Assembly (NCBI GenBank): GCA_904501835.1
Contig: CAJGBW010000007.1
Span: 1-37,266, forward strand
From: an uncultured Bacteroidales bacterium
GTDB taxonomy: Bacteria; Bacteroidota; Bacteroidia; Bacteroidales; UBA932
DNA: 37,266 nucleotides
Reading direction: 5' to 3'
Shown piece after piece: positions 17,135 to 25,221 of the stretch (its first letter is position 1; every line of letters begins with the position of its first letter). The notes below the pieces were generated by a model that had not been told where the DNA came from, ran no database searches, and worked only from the letters and a program-made list of their open reading frames with translations. The translations under genes and the position numbers were made by a program.

Positions 17135-18422
17135 ACAGATTCTGCGGATTCAACCCTGAAAGATATTTTTGACGACAGCTGCGGAAGAAACGAGAGACGC
17201 GGCGAGAGAAATTATGTCCTTTGTAAGTACTTGTATTGGTAATAAAAATCCAGCAATCACCATCGGGGAAATACTGAATAAGGGCCGCCGTACCTGAAAA
17301 ACTGCCGCTGCGCGTCCATCCTTTTTCCGGGTGGGTATCATTCCACCCCAAAGAATAGGTATCCTTATCAAAATACTGCACCATCCGCGCCACACTTTCC
17401 GGACTGATAATATCCGGAACGGCCGGATTGCCATCGATAGAAGCAACAAAACGCATCAGCTCGGGCGCCGAACAACACCAGGCACCGGCACCGCTCAAAG
17501 CCGTCACATTATTACCCCCATAACAACGCTCCACCATTCTTCCACTCAAATCATAACAAGACACCTCATCACTATTGCCGTGCATAAAATAACGGACTTC
17601 CGAAGGCTTTTTCTCTTCGTAAAAATTTCCTGCAATATGAAAATCATAACAACCAGCCGGCTCCAACACATAATGTCGGACAAAGTCAGCATAGGGAAGA
17701 CCACTGACACGTTCAATCAAGAGCGACAACAGAAGATATCCGAAATTGGAATAGCTGTGGTGGGTACCGGGACGGGCGCTCAAACGGCGATTCAGTACAA
17801 TTTGACACATTTCCCAATCGCTCGGAGGCTGCTGCAAACGGTTCATAGCTGCAAAATCAATCGCACGAAACATAGGGTCACCCAAACGGGTGGAAAAACC
17901 CGCCTGATGACGCAGCAAATGCTCCACAGTAATCTCGTAGTGACGTTTATCGCGAATTACCGCCATCAAAGAAGAATCCTTGATAATCCCTTGCTCACCC
18001 AAGACTTTATCCGACAACGACAGGCGACCTTGCTCGCAAAGCACCATAATTGCAGCCGCCGTTACCAATTTAGAGACAGAAGCCACGCGTAAGGTCATAT
18101 AGGGTTGCATTTCTGTATCCACATCCGCTTCTCCATAGCCCTTGGCATACAAAAGAGAATCCCCTCTCATTACCGCCAGTTGGGCTCCGTGCAACTCCCA
18201 ACGTTTCATAAATTTAGTCACCTCCTTATCCAACTGCGAATGATAAGATTGGGCGTTGTTTATAAAACTATTGAGACGAACGGGCTCATTTTCTTCGTTG
18301 GAAACAGGCTCCGAATCCTTTGAAAGAAGACCCAACAACAAGGCAATAAATAAAGCAGCCAAAAGTCCCAGACCCCACAAGGTCCGTTTTTGTAAACTGC
18401 TTATTTTCTGCCATTTACTCAT
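17115..18422 (-). CDS. Membrane-anchored beta-lactamase-fold serine hydrolase
   Basis: 435 residues. One N-terminal membrane segment (about 14-33) without a lipobox is followed by a short acidic linker and a class-C beta-lactamase/penicillin-binding-like domain. The catalytic tetrad SVSK is at 115-118 and the second motif YSN at 224-226. The third motif region is RSGSFSGT rather than KTG, typical of the broad serine hydrolase family (esterases, D-aminopeptidases, PBP4*-like) rather than true beta-lactamases. It probably acts in the periplasm on peptide or cell-wall fragments; the substrate is unknown. Last gene of a six-gene operon, overlapping the preceding gene by 8 bases. Confidence 0.9.
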   Translation of the reverse strand: MSKWQKISSLQKRTLWGLGLLAALFIALLLGLLSKDSEPVSNEENEPVRLNSFINNAQSYHSQLDKEVTKFMKRWELHGAQLAVMRGDSLLYAKGYGEADVDTEMQPYMTLRVASVSKLVTAAAIMVLCEQGRLSLSDKVLGEQGIIKDSSLMAVIRDKRHYEITVEHLLRHQAGFSTRLGDPMFRAIDFAAMNRLQQPPSDWEMCQIVLNRRLSARPGTHHSYSNFGYLLLSLLIERVSGLPYADFVRHYVLEPAGCYDFHIAGNFYEEKKPSEVRYFMHGNSDEVSCYDLSGRMVERCYGGNNVTALSGAGAWCCSAPELMRFVASIDGNPAVPDIISPESVARMVQYFDKDTYSLGWNDTHPEKGWTRSGSFSGTAALIQYFPDGDCWIFITNTSTYKGHNFSRRVSRFFRSCRQKYLSGLNPQNLFIPDGV

Positions 18423-19005
18423 GGGCAGCCATCATTTTTTCCGCCAATGAAACGATGAGTTCTGCCGTCTGCTCATAGCCGAGCAAAGAAGAATCTATAC
18501 AGCAATCATAGTCGCTGGCGCGTCCCCACTCACCGAAGGTAAAAAAGTTGTAATACTGCGCCCGCGCTTTATCCTCTTTCTCTATCAAAGCCAGCGCTTT
18601 TTCCTCGCTCAAATTATGTTTCTTCATAATTCGCTCCACCCTTTTTTCCATAGGAGCCGTGATAAAGATATTGAGCACCATTTCACGATCCCGTAGAATA
18701 TAGTTGGCACAGCGTCCGACAATTACCGCCGATTCACGGGAGGCGATATTACGTATGGTATCACATTGAATGGTAAAGACTTGTTCACGTCCTATACCGC
18801 CGCCAAAGACGGAAGAAAAAGAAAACAAGGCTCTTTTTTCATCGGCCTGCATAAAAACAGACTCATCAATACCGCTTTCTACCGCCGCCTGACGAAGCAG
18901 GGCATCGTCATACAAAGGAATCTGCAAGCGTTCTGCAACACGGGTAGCAATATCCTTCCCGCCGCTGCCAAATTGTCTTCCTATACTGATGATTAATTTT
19001 TCCAT
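18415..19005 (-). CDS. Cytidylate kinase-like family protein (P-loop)
   Basis: 196 residues with the P-loop GRQFGSGGK at 9-17, matching the cytidylate-kinase-like family that Pfam lists apart from genuine Cmk. The following ARRLQIPLYDD-like part here reads AERLQIPLYDDALL, and VGRCANYIL and EKRVERIMKKHNLS resemble NMP-kinase LID and nucleotide-binding regions. It is probably a cytoplasmic nucleoside or nucleotide kinase, but no substrate has been shown for this subgroup to my knowledge. It lies 3 bases after the MATE gene and overlaps the serine hydrolase gene by 8 bases. Confidence 0.88.
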   Translation of the reverse strand: MEKLIISIGRQFGSGGKDIATRVAERLQIPLYDDALLRQAAVESGIDESVFMQADEKRALFSFSSVFGGGIGREQVFTIQCDTIRNIASRESAVIVGRCANYILRDREMVLNIFITAPMEKRVERIMKKHNLSEEKALALIEKEDKARAQYYNFFTFGEWGRASDYDCCIDSSLLGYEQTAELIVSLAEKMMAAHE

Positions 19006-19008
19006 ACC

Positions 19009-20403
19009 TTATATGTTACTGCCCAAGAGAGCGGGGTCATCGCCATCTTTCATGGTGTTGATTTTTTTAAGCAGGGAGGCGCGCATGAGCATCGCTGTCA
19101 GAAAGGACAGACAATCCGATACGGGCAGACTCAACCACACGCCCATTCCGCCGAAGAATTGAGGAAGAATATACAGCAGCGGAATCAAATACAAAATCTG
19201 TCGAATCAAGGACAGGAAAATGGATTTTTTCACCATTCCCAGACATTGGAAAAAATTAGCTGTAATCATGTGGAAACCCACAATGAAAATCATACAATTC
19301 ATAATCACCAAATCGTGGGAAGCCATCGCAATTAAGTCCGCATCCGAAGTAAAAAGACTGACCAAAAATTTAGGGCAACCCACGCTTAAAAGGCAGGCGA
19401 TACTCACCACCACGGTTGCCAAGAAGACCGTCTTGTTGTAAACCGATTTTACCCGACTATATAATTTTGCCCCATAATTATAACCGGCAATGGGTTGCAT
19501 ACCTTGATTGAGGCCGACACAAATCATCACAAAAAAGAAGGTGATACGGTTGTTGATACCGTAAGAACCGATTCCTAAATCACCGTAATAATGTCCGAGT
19601 TGTTGGTTGATTACCATGGTAACCACACAGGCCGCACTGTGCATCAAGAAAGGGCCGAAGCCGATAGAAAGGCTGGATTTTGCCACGCGCCAATCCAATC
19701 GCAAGGAAGAGAGAGTAAAATGCAAGATGCGTCTGGGGTCTGAAAATTCCCACATAACAATCACAAATGCCACTGCCTGCGAAATCACGGTTGCCCAGGC
19801 CGCCCCTTTGATGCCCCAATCCAAGACAAAAATAAAGATGGGGTCTAAAACAGAATTAATCACAACGGTCAGCAGGGTCAGATACATGGCAGAACGGGGA
19901 TGTCCGCTCGAACGCATCATTCCATTCAGACCAAAATAGAGATGAGTGATGATATTGCCGTAGAGGATGATGGTCATATATTCTGCGGCATAGGGAAGGG
20001 TGGCATCACTCGCACCGAAAAAACGGAGAATAGGATCCAGCCAATACAGACAGACCAACATAAAAGCCAAGCCCATAATGGCATTCAAGGTAAAAGTGTT
20101 GCCTAGCACCTTGTTGGCTGCCTTGTAATTCTTCTGCCCCAAAAAGATGGAAAGCATGGTCGCACCACCGATACCGACCAGCGTACCGAAAGCGGTGGAA
20201 AGATTCATCAAGGGGAAAGTGACCGCCAGACCGGAAATCGCCAGAGGGCCTACGCCTTGTCCGATAAAAATACTATCAACTATATTATATACAGAAGAAG
20301 CGGTCATCGCAATGATGGCCGGCAAAGCATACTTCTTCAATAAGGCTGAAATGCTCTCTGTCCCCAATTCCAAAGGTACGGATGCAGAAGGAGTCGCGCT
20401 CAT
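19009..20403 (-). CDS. MATE-family multidrug/cation antiporter
   Basis: Inner-membrane antiporter of 464 residues with twelve predicted hydrophobic segments in two related halves, the family's usual size. Family hallmarks include LPAIIAMTASSVYNIVDSIF at the first helix, GQGVGPLAISGLAVTFP, and GLNQGMQPIAGYNYGA at the start of the second half. It resembles the MepA/NorM-type sodium- or proton-coupled drug exporters; the exported compound is unknown. Its ATG overlaps the last base of the preceding FKBP gene's TGA (TGATG), so it is translationally coupled to envelope genes upstream. Confidence 0.95.
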   Translation of the reverse strand: MSATPSASVPLELGTESISALLKKYALPAIIAMTASSVYNIVDSIFIGQGVGPLAISGLAVTFPLMNLSTAFGTLVGIGGATMLSIFLGQKNYKAANKVLGNTFTLNAIMGLAFMLVCLYWLDPILRFFGASDATLPYAAEYMTIILYGNIITHLYFGLNGMMRSSGHPRSAMYLTLLTVVINSVLDPIFIFVLDWGIKGAAWATVISQAVAFVIVMWEFSDPRRILHFTLSSLRLDWRVAKSSLSIGFGPFLMHSAACVVTMVINQQLGHYYGDLGIGSYGINNRITFFFVMICVGLNQGMQPIAGYNYGAKLYSRVKSVYNKTVFLATVVVSIACLLSVGCPKFLVSLFTSDADLIAMASHDLVIMNCMIFIVGFHMITANFFQCLGMVKKSIFLSLIRQILYLIPLLYILPQFFGGMGVWLSLPVSDCLSFLTAMLMRASLLKKINTMKDGDDPALLGSNI

Positions 20404-21503
20404 CAGGGCTCGGGTACCAGTTGGAGTTCAAACATTAGAGGACAATACGAGGGAATTCTCTCGGTCGCCGTATAGGAATATCCCATTCCTGAATAGAAAA
20501 GAGCTACACCATGCTCACCCGGCATCATGTGTTTAAGGGCATAGGTAAAACCATTGATGAGAGAAGACTCCGTGCCATCGGAGGTGGATATGGATTTAAT
20601 GTCAAAGAAATTCGTAGCCATTCTTATCTTCATAGGACCATAAGTCGCTGAAGATGAATACAAATGATGCACTATGGCAGTGTCTTGGATATTGGTATCA
20701 AATACGCGTCCATCCAAGAGACGACCGATATAATTTACATAGACGGTCGTATCGATGGGGAGTTTCTTTTCCTTATCCGCCTTTTTAAGTTGCTGATAGT
20801 AGTATCCGCCGCCGGTCGTATCCTTGGAGGCATCGCTACAACGCACGAAACGAGCCTTGTCAAGTGGAACATTGGCATCGCTCTTGCGATATTTATAGAC
20901 AGGATTGGAAGTCGTATAAGCCTGCAAGGAATCCAGTTCCCAACGGCTGATATTGTTCGTCGCCTCGACAATTTCAATTTCATAAACAGACGACTTGCCG
21001 CCAATGGTAGAAGAGTTAAAATAGGCATCCCCATTATCGTGGTCTTCATAAATCATCAACCAGGAAGGGATGATGGCGGTACGCTTGCCTCCTACATTCA
21101 TGGTAGAAAGCACACTGCGTATGCCTGCAGGAACGACTGTTACATCAGCTTTGTTCCAAATGGTAGGACCATAATAATAGGTAGTGTCATAATCGCCGAG
21201 TTGACGATGCTTGTCCGGATTGCTGGACACCAAGATATTACCCTCCAAGTCATAGGCGGTATATTTCACACGCACAAACGCGCTGTCTTTCACAGACGCA
21301 CCGCTGCCCGTCACCTCTTGGGCAGGATCCAAATAAAATCCTAAGCCCTGCAAACCTTGTCCATAAGCTTCACCATAGTGCAACTGCACCCAAGAATCAA
21401 AATAAACTTTTTCCTTTTGATTGGTAGAAAGAGTCTGCGGCTTTGCACAAGCAAAAACACAGAGCGCGAAAGTCAAGTATAGAATTTTCTTCATCATATC
21501 CAT
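20403..21503 (-). CDS. FKBP-type peptidyl-prolyl isomerase lipoprotein, two domains
   Basis: 366 residues. A lipoprotein signal with lipobox VFAC (Cys19) predicts periplasmic or outer-membrane anchoring. Two FKBP-like domains can be discerned: about 60-185 (VRVKYTAYDLEGNILVSS ... SSVYEIEIVEA) and 240-365 (VYVNYIGRLLDGRVFDTN ... LINGFTYALKHMMPGEHGVALFYSG ... MFELQLVPEP). The second fits the canonical FKBP pattern well, the first more loosely. Such paired FKBP lipoproteins are common in Bacteroidetes and likely help fold exported proteins. Start could be ATG 21503 or either of two Met codons within the next four. Follows another FKBP gene by 15 bases. Confidence 0.88.
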   Translation of the reverse strand: MDMMKKILYLTFALCVFACAKPQTLSTNQKEKVYFDSWVQLHYGEAYGQGLQGLGFYLDPAQEVTGSGASVKDSAFVRVKYTAYDLEGNILVSSNPDKHRQLGDYDTTYYYGPTIWNKADVTVVPAGIRSVLSTMNVGGKRTAIIPSWLMIYEDHDNGDAYFNSSTIGGKSSVYEIEIVEATNNISRWELDSLQAYTTSNPVYKYRKSDANVPLDKARFVRCSDASKDTTGGGYYYQQLKKADKEKKLPIDTTVYVNYIGRLLDGRVFDTNIQDTAIVHHLYSSSATYGPMKIRMATNFFDIKSISTSDGTESSLINGFTYALKHMMPGEHGVALFYSGMGYSYTATERIPSYCPLMFELQLVPEP

Positions 21504-21518
21504 TATTAGGAGTCGGGG

Positions 21519-22058
21519 CTAATTATTCGTAACAGCCTCCACCCAAATTTCATATATCAATGCAGAGTTGGCCGGAACGATACCATGCGCCAACCCGCCA
21601 AAACCATATTTTCCCGAAAAGAGGACATACGCGCGTTCACCGGCTTGTACGCCTTCTAAACCTTTGGACAACCCTTTTACAAAGCCCGCCTCATCCAATT
21701 TGACGGTCAAAACCTGAAAGCGTTCCGCATCCTCCACGGACCAACCGGCTTTTTTGGCTGTTTCCGCATGATTGGTTGCGAACAGATTGGAAATGCTGAC
21801 AGATCCATTAAAGGTATATCCAGCATAATAAAAGGAAAGATTGCCATTGGGAGACAATGCATCCCCTTCCCCTTTTTTCATAATGACGCGATAGACACCC
21901 TCATTATTGACAAAAGTCACATTGGTATCCGCAGCGGTCTTGCTATTGATAAAATTGCTGATACGGGTTTCCTGATTCACAAAAATAGTCTCCCGATTGG
22001 CCTTGGTGCAGGAAAAGGTCAAACACAACAATATCAATAGGTAGAACAAACGTCTCAT
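21519..22058 (-). CDS. FKBP-type peptidyl-prolyl isomerase lipoprotein, single domain
   Basis: 179 residues with lipobox LTFSC (Cys17). A single FKBP-like domain covers about 65-178: LSFYYAGYTFNGS, then VKGLSKGLEGVQAGERAYVLFSGKYGFGG, then IVPANSALIYEIWVEAV. The canonical FDSS stretch after the first strand is replaced by a longer insertion containing NLFATNHAE, so catalytic activity is uncertain. ATG 22058 overlaps the nrnA TGA (ATGA). Probably a periplasmic chaperone or isomerase working alongside the larger FKBP lipoprotein downstream. Confidence 0.88.
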   Translation of the reverse strand: MRRLFYLLILLCLTFSCTKANRETIFVNQETRISNFINSKTAADTNVTFVNNEGVYRVIMKKGEGDALSPNGNLSFYYAGYTFNGSVSISNLFATNHAETAKKAGWSVEDAERFQVLTVKLDEAGFVKGLSKGLEGVQAGERAYVLFSGKYGFGGLAHGIVPANSALIYEIWVEAVTNN

Positions 22059-23095
22059 GAGGCAAAGAATTGGGCTATCGCTGATTTGACATATTCTTCC
22101 ACCTGTGAGGCATCCGCAAAGAGCGTCCTATCCAAATTGCCACCGGAGGCATTTTCATGACCACCCCCATTGAAACACATTCGTGCCCACATATTGGCCG
22201 ACGTTCCTTTTTTAGAACGGATGGAAACTCGGTAACGGTCCGGATATTCACGGATCAAAATGCTCATACACACCTTATCAAGACTCAAAGGAATATTGAC
22301 AAAACCCTCTGTCTCCCCCTCTTGTAAATCAAACTTTTCCATTTCCGCCCTGGAAAGAACGACATAAGCCACCCCCTCAGGACTGATTTTCAGTTTCTCA
22401 TTGAGAATGTACCCTTGGGCGCGCAAACGATTTTCGCGATAACGGAAATAGATTTTCTGAATGATATCGTCTCTATCCACCCCGGCCTCCAACAAAGCCG
22501 AAGCCATACGAAGCGTAGAGGGATAGACAGAGTTGGCGAAATTATTGGTGTCGGTCGTCATACCGGTCATCAAGGCATAAGCCGTGCGGGCGGGCAGCAA
22601 CTCGGCTTGATTTGAGATTTGAGGCAAAGCCATCAGAGCCTGATAGACACATTCGCAAGCCGAAGATATCTGCGTTTGGGACAAGACTATATCAAAATTC
22701 TCGCGTTCCGGATCCAAATGATGGTCAATCAACAGTTTGGGACAAGTCGCCTTCCGAATGAATTCACCACATTTTGTACGATGTAAACCATTGAAATCCA
22801 GACAAACCAAAGCACCGGCCGATAAAATTGTCTGTTCTGCCTCAAGAGCTTTGTCGGTCAATGAAAAATACGAAAAAGGCTCATCCCCATAAAACAAAAA
22901 GGACAAGGATTCCGGTGGAGCATCCGGCAAGACCAAGGTACAGGTTTTACCCATCTGATGCAGAAAGTAGCAAAAAGCCGTACTGCTTCCCAAAGCATCC
23001 CCATCTGGATTGTTATGCGTCGTTACAACAAAATGGTCATTTTGCTGCAAGAAAAGCTCCAACTTTGAGATATTTTTCTGACAAAAATCGCTCAT
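22055..23095 (-). CDS. nrnA: DHH/DHHA1 phosphoesterase, nanoRNase/pAp-phosphatase type
   Basis: 346 residues. The DHH domain shows HNNPDGD at 27-33 and the signature DHH at 124-126, both metal-binding. TDTNNFANSV around 181-190 continues the active site. The DHHA1 substrate domain carries GGGHENASGG at 310-319. This is the layout of NrnA proteins, which degrade 2-5-nucleotide RNAs and dephosphorylate 3'-phosphoadenosine 5'-phosphate; some relatives act on cyclic dinucleotide products, which cannot be excluded. First gene of the six-gene minus-strand operon; a -7 element lies 19 bases upstream of its ATG. Confidence 0.94.
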   Translation of the reverse strand: MSDFCQKNISKLELFLQQNDHFVVTTHNNPDGDALGSSTAFCYFLHQMGKTCTLVLPDAPPESLSFLFYGDEPFSYFSLTDKALEAEQTILSAGALVCLDFNGLHRTKCGEFIRKATCPKLLIDHHLDPERENFDIVLSQTQISSACECVYQALMALPQISNQAELLPARTAYALMTGMTTDTNNFANSVYPSTLRMASALLEAGVDRDDIIQKIYFRYRENRLRAQGYILNEKLKISPEGVAYVVLSRAEMEKFDLQEGETEGFVNIPLSLDKVCMSILIREYPDRYRVSIRSKKGTSANMWARMCFNGGGHENASGGNLDRTLFADASQVEEYVKSAIAQFFAS

Positions 23096-23114
23096 AACAT
23101 CCTTTTTTCGCTTG

Positions 23115-23122
23115 CAAATTTA
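23115..23122 (-). promoter_or_regulatory. Predicted -7 promoter element of the nrnA operon
   Basis: TAAATTTG on the minus strand matches TAnnTTTG and lies 19 bases before the nrnA ATG. The nearest TTG upstream is 25 bases away, too far for a normal -33 element, so the call rests on the -7 box and position alone. Confidence 0.5.
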
Positions 23123-23164
23123 CAAAAAGATATTGCATTTACCTTATCAATTTTTAATAAAGTG

Positions 23165-23195
23165 TTTTAATTTTCCAAACAGTTTCTTATCTTTG
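23165..23195 (+). promoter_or_regulatory. Predicted promoter of the 23229-25193 transcript
   Basis: TATCTTTG (23188-23195) matches the Bacteroidetes -7 box, with TTTT 19 bases upstream as an imperfect -33 element. The leader to the ATG at 23229 would be about 27 bases. It is divergent from the nrnA promoter, the two sharing a 133-base intergenic region. Confidence 0.6.
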
Positions 23196-23228
23196 CGTGA
23201 TTTTGGAAATATAATACTACACACAATA

Positions 23229-24005
23229 ATGAAACCTCAAGTTTACAAAGCCCTGACTTATGCAGTTCTTCCTATCTGCATCGTCGTATTAGCATTCTTC
23301 TGCATCAACAGTATTTTGCGCCCTTTGAAGTTCAACGAAGAAAAAGCAGCCCGCGAGCAAGTTGCCATCCAGATTCTCAAAGACATCCGTACCCTTCAGG
23401 TTGGATTCAAGAGTTCTTATGGCCACTATTCTCCTACCGCTGACTCTTTGATTATGTTCTACAAGGAAGGTAACGTTGAAGTGGTTAAACAGATTGGTTC
23501 CAAAGATGACTCATTGGCACTTCTCAACACCACCAAACTTAAAAAGAAACATCAGAGAGGAAGAAAGACTATCAGCGACGAGGAACTTTTCCAGAAATAC
23601 TACAACGAGGATGGTACTCCCAAGGATCCCAAATTCACTTTGGTATTGACTACGACTACCAAAATTCCTGTAAAAGACACTCTTTGCAAACGTCCTGATT
23701 TCAAAATCGAAAGCATCAAATACATTCCTTTCAGCAGCAAAAACGACACGATTATCTATGCTGCCGACATCAAGACTGTATCCGGTGTAAAGGTGCCTCT
23801 TTTTGAAGCCTGCATCCCTTACGCAGAAAAAATCACCATCAACGAGAAAGAAGGCACCTACTATTATAGAGAGCACCTTCTCAAAGGTATGAACCACCAG
23901 TTGATTGTAAACCACTGCGAAGAGCGTCTCGATACCGAACGTTATCCTGGTTTGAAAGTAGGTAGCATTTCAGCACCGAACAACAATGCAGGAAACTGGG
24001 AATAA
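23229..24005 (+). CDS. Membrane-anchored protein of unknown function, upstream of DUF3822
   Basis: 258 residues. A short N-terminus is followed by one strongly hydrophobic segment (about 9-30: ALTYAVLPICIVVLAFFCINSI) and a charged helix REQVAIQILKDIRTLQVGFKSSYGHYSPTADSL. A mixed domain of about 170 residues follows, mostly beta in character. The order short N-terminus, membrane helix, amphipathic helix, GxY turn is reminiscent of type IV pilin-like proteins, but there is no prepilin cleavage motif before the helix. I know similar hypothetical proteins in Bacteroidales but no function. ATG 23229 is preferred over an upstream in-frame start that would cover the promoter. It overlaps the next gene by 20 bases. 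Confidence 0.8.
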   Translation: MKPQVYKALTYAVLPICIVVLAFFCINSILRPLKFNEEKAAREQVAIQILKDIRTLQVGFKSSYGHYSPTADSLIMFYKEGNVEVVKQIGSKDDSLALLNTTKLKKKHQRGRKTISDEELFQKYYNEDGTPKDPKFTLVLTTTTKIPVKDTLCKRPDFKIESIKYIPFSSKNDTIIYAADIKTVSGVKVPLFEACIPYAEKITINEKEGTYYYREHLLKGMNHQLIVNHCEERLDTERYPGLKVGSISAPNNNAGNWE

Positions 24006-24660
24006 TCCTACAAAAATATCCGTTCAGATTGGTCTGAACGGGTTTTCTTATACAACAGACAACTGCGCCCGGTCATCATGGCTGAGCGCAGAGTTTGTTT
24101 TCAATACAGACGTATTCCAAAAAAGATACGACAAAATCGAACTATCCTGTTTCACTCCCAAATTCTGTCTGGTGCCATCGGCCTATTTCTCGGAAGAAAA
24201 AGCAAGAGAATTGCTCGCAGAAAGTGTCAGTCTGGAAGAAGGAGACGAGGTGGGATGGAGAGAGTTGGAGTCCGCCGGAGCCGTAGAAATTTACAGCCTG
24301 CCCAAAAGCCGTTTGACCCATATTATCAGCGGACTCATGGATAAAGAGGGGTGCGAAATGGAGATTCTCCCCGAATTGCACTATCTTCTACGAGACGCCT
24401 ACCAGGTGGAGCAATACAATAAAATCGCCGCCTCCTACACAGACGGAAGACTTTATTTAGTGATTTACCAAGGAAAAAATTTAGTTCTTTGTTCCAGCTA
24501 CCAGGCTCCTGATTTCACTACGGCCCAATACTATATCTTCCTGGCTATCCGTAAGTTACAAATGAACATAGAGGCCTCTGCCATCTATTTCAGGACACCG
24601 CTACAAGCAGAAGAAGAGCTCTCCCTCTACAATTATTTCAAAGCAGTCAAATCACTCTGA
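23986..24660 (+). CDS. DUF3822 family protein
   Basis: 224 residues, no signal or membrane segment, so probably cytoplasmic. The sequence fits the Bacteroidetes DUF3822 family (a start near IGLNGFSYTTDN, a central FCLVPSAYFSEEKA, a C-terminal ALxYFRTPL-like YFRTPLQAEEELSLYNYF). I recall the family being placed among actin-like ATPase folds similar to PilM, but I cannot confirm this here. ATG 23986 overlaps the preceding membrane-protein gene by 20 bases, and its TGA overlaps the rsmD ATG by one base, so the three are coupled. Confidence 0.82.
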   Translation: MQETGNNPTKISVQIGLNGFSYTTDNCARSSWLSAEFVFNTDVFQKRYDKIELSCFTPKFCLVPSAYFSEEKARELLAESVSLEEGDEVGWRELESAGAVEIYSLPKSRLTHIISGLMDKEGCEMEILPELHYLLRDAYQVEQYNKIAASYTDGRLYLVIYQGKNLVLCSSYQAPDFTTAQYYIFLAIRKLQMNIEASAIYFRTPLQAEEELSLYNYFKAVKSL

Positions 24661-25193
24661 TGAGAATTATTGGTGGCAAATTAAAGGGACGTAGCATCAC
24701 GCCTCCGGAGAATTATAAGGCAAGACCGACGACGGATTTTGCCAAAGAAGGACTCTTCAATATTTTAGACAACGAGTACGAGTTTGAGGATTTACAGGTA
24801 CTCGATTTATTTGGTGGCACAGGTTCCATTTCCTTTGAGTTTGCATCCCGAGGAGCCGCGGCTGTGCATTGCATCGAAATGAATGCCGACAACGCTCGTT
24901 TTATCAAGAACCAAGCACGCAGTTTAGGACTCAGTGAGATCGTAACGGTAGTGCATCACAACGTATTTGACTTCCTGCCCCTCTGCAAAAAGCGTTTCGA
25001 CCTCATTTTTGCCGACCCGCCTTACGCCTTGGAAGGGCTGGCGGAGATTCCCGACAAAATAATGAATGCGGGATTGCTCCATCCGGATTGTTATTTCATC
25101 CTGGAACATCCCGCAGACTATTCATTTACAGAACATCCCCGTTTTTTCAAGGAAAGAAAATACGGGAATGTGCACTTTAGTTTTTTCCGTTAG
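24660..25193 (+). CDS. rsmD: 16S rRNA (guanine-N2)-methyltransferase RsmD
   Basis: Methylates G966 (E. coli numbering) of 16S rRNA using S-adenosylmethionine. It has 177 residues with RIIGGKLKGR at the N-terminus, RPTTDFAKEGLFNIL, the SAM-binding FGGTGS at 51-56, CIEMNADN, and the catalytic DPPY at 119-122. All hallmarks and the length are normal. It follows DUF3822 with a TGATG junction and is convergent with ackA, 28 bases away. Confidence 0.97.
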   Translation: MRIIGGKLKGRSITPPENYKARPTTDFAKEGLFNILDNEYEFEDLQVLDLFGGTGSISFEFASRGAAAVHCIEMNADNARFIKNQARSLGLSEIVTVVHHNVFDFLPLCKKRFDLIFADPPYALEGLAEIPDKIMNAGLLHPDCYFILEHPADYSFTEHPRFFKERKYGNVHFSFFR

Positions 25194-25205
25194 GAATCTT
25201 TTAAC

Positions 25206-25221
25206 GAGGTTGTTCTACCTC
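25206..25221. terminator. Weak hairpin between convergent rsmD and ackA
   Basis: GAGGT-TGTTCT-ACCTC forms a 5-bp stem with a 6-base loop exactly in the 28-base gap between the two stop codons. It is followed by TTATT on the plus strand and GTTAAAAG on the minus strand. The T-tracts are poor; a bidirectional terminator is plausible but unproven. Confidence 0.3.

Noticed and set aside
17331..18092. Open frame of 253 codons on the plus strand
   Set aside because: Antisense to the serine hydrolase, whose catalytic motifs are intact; composition is typical of a shadow frame.
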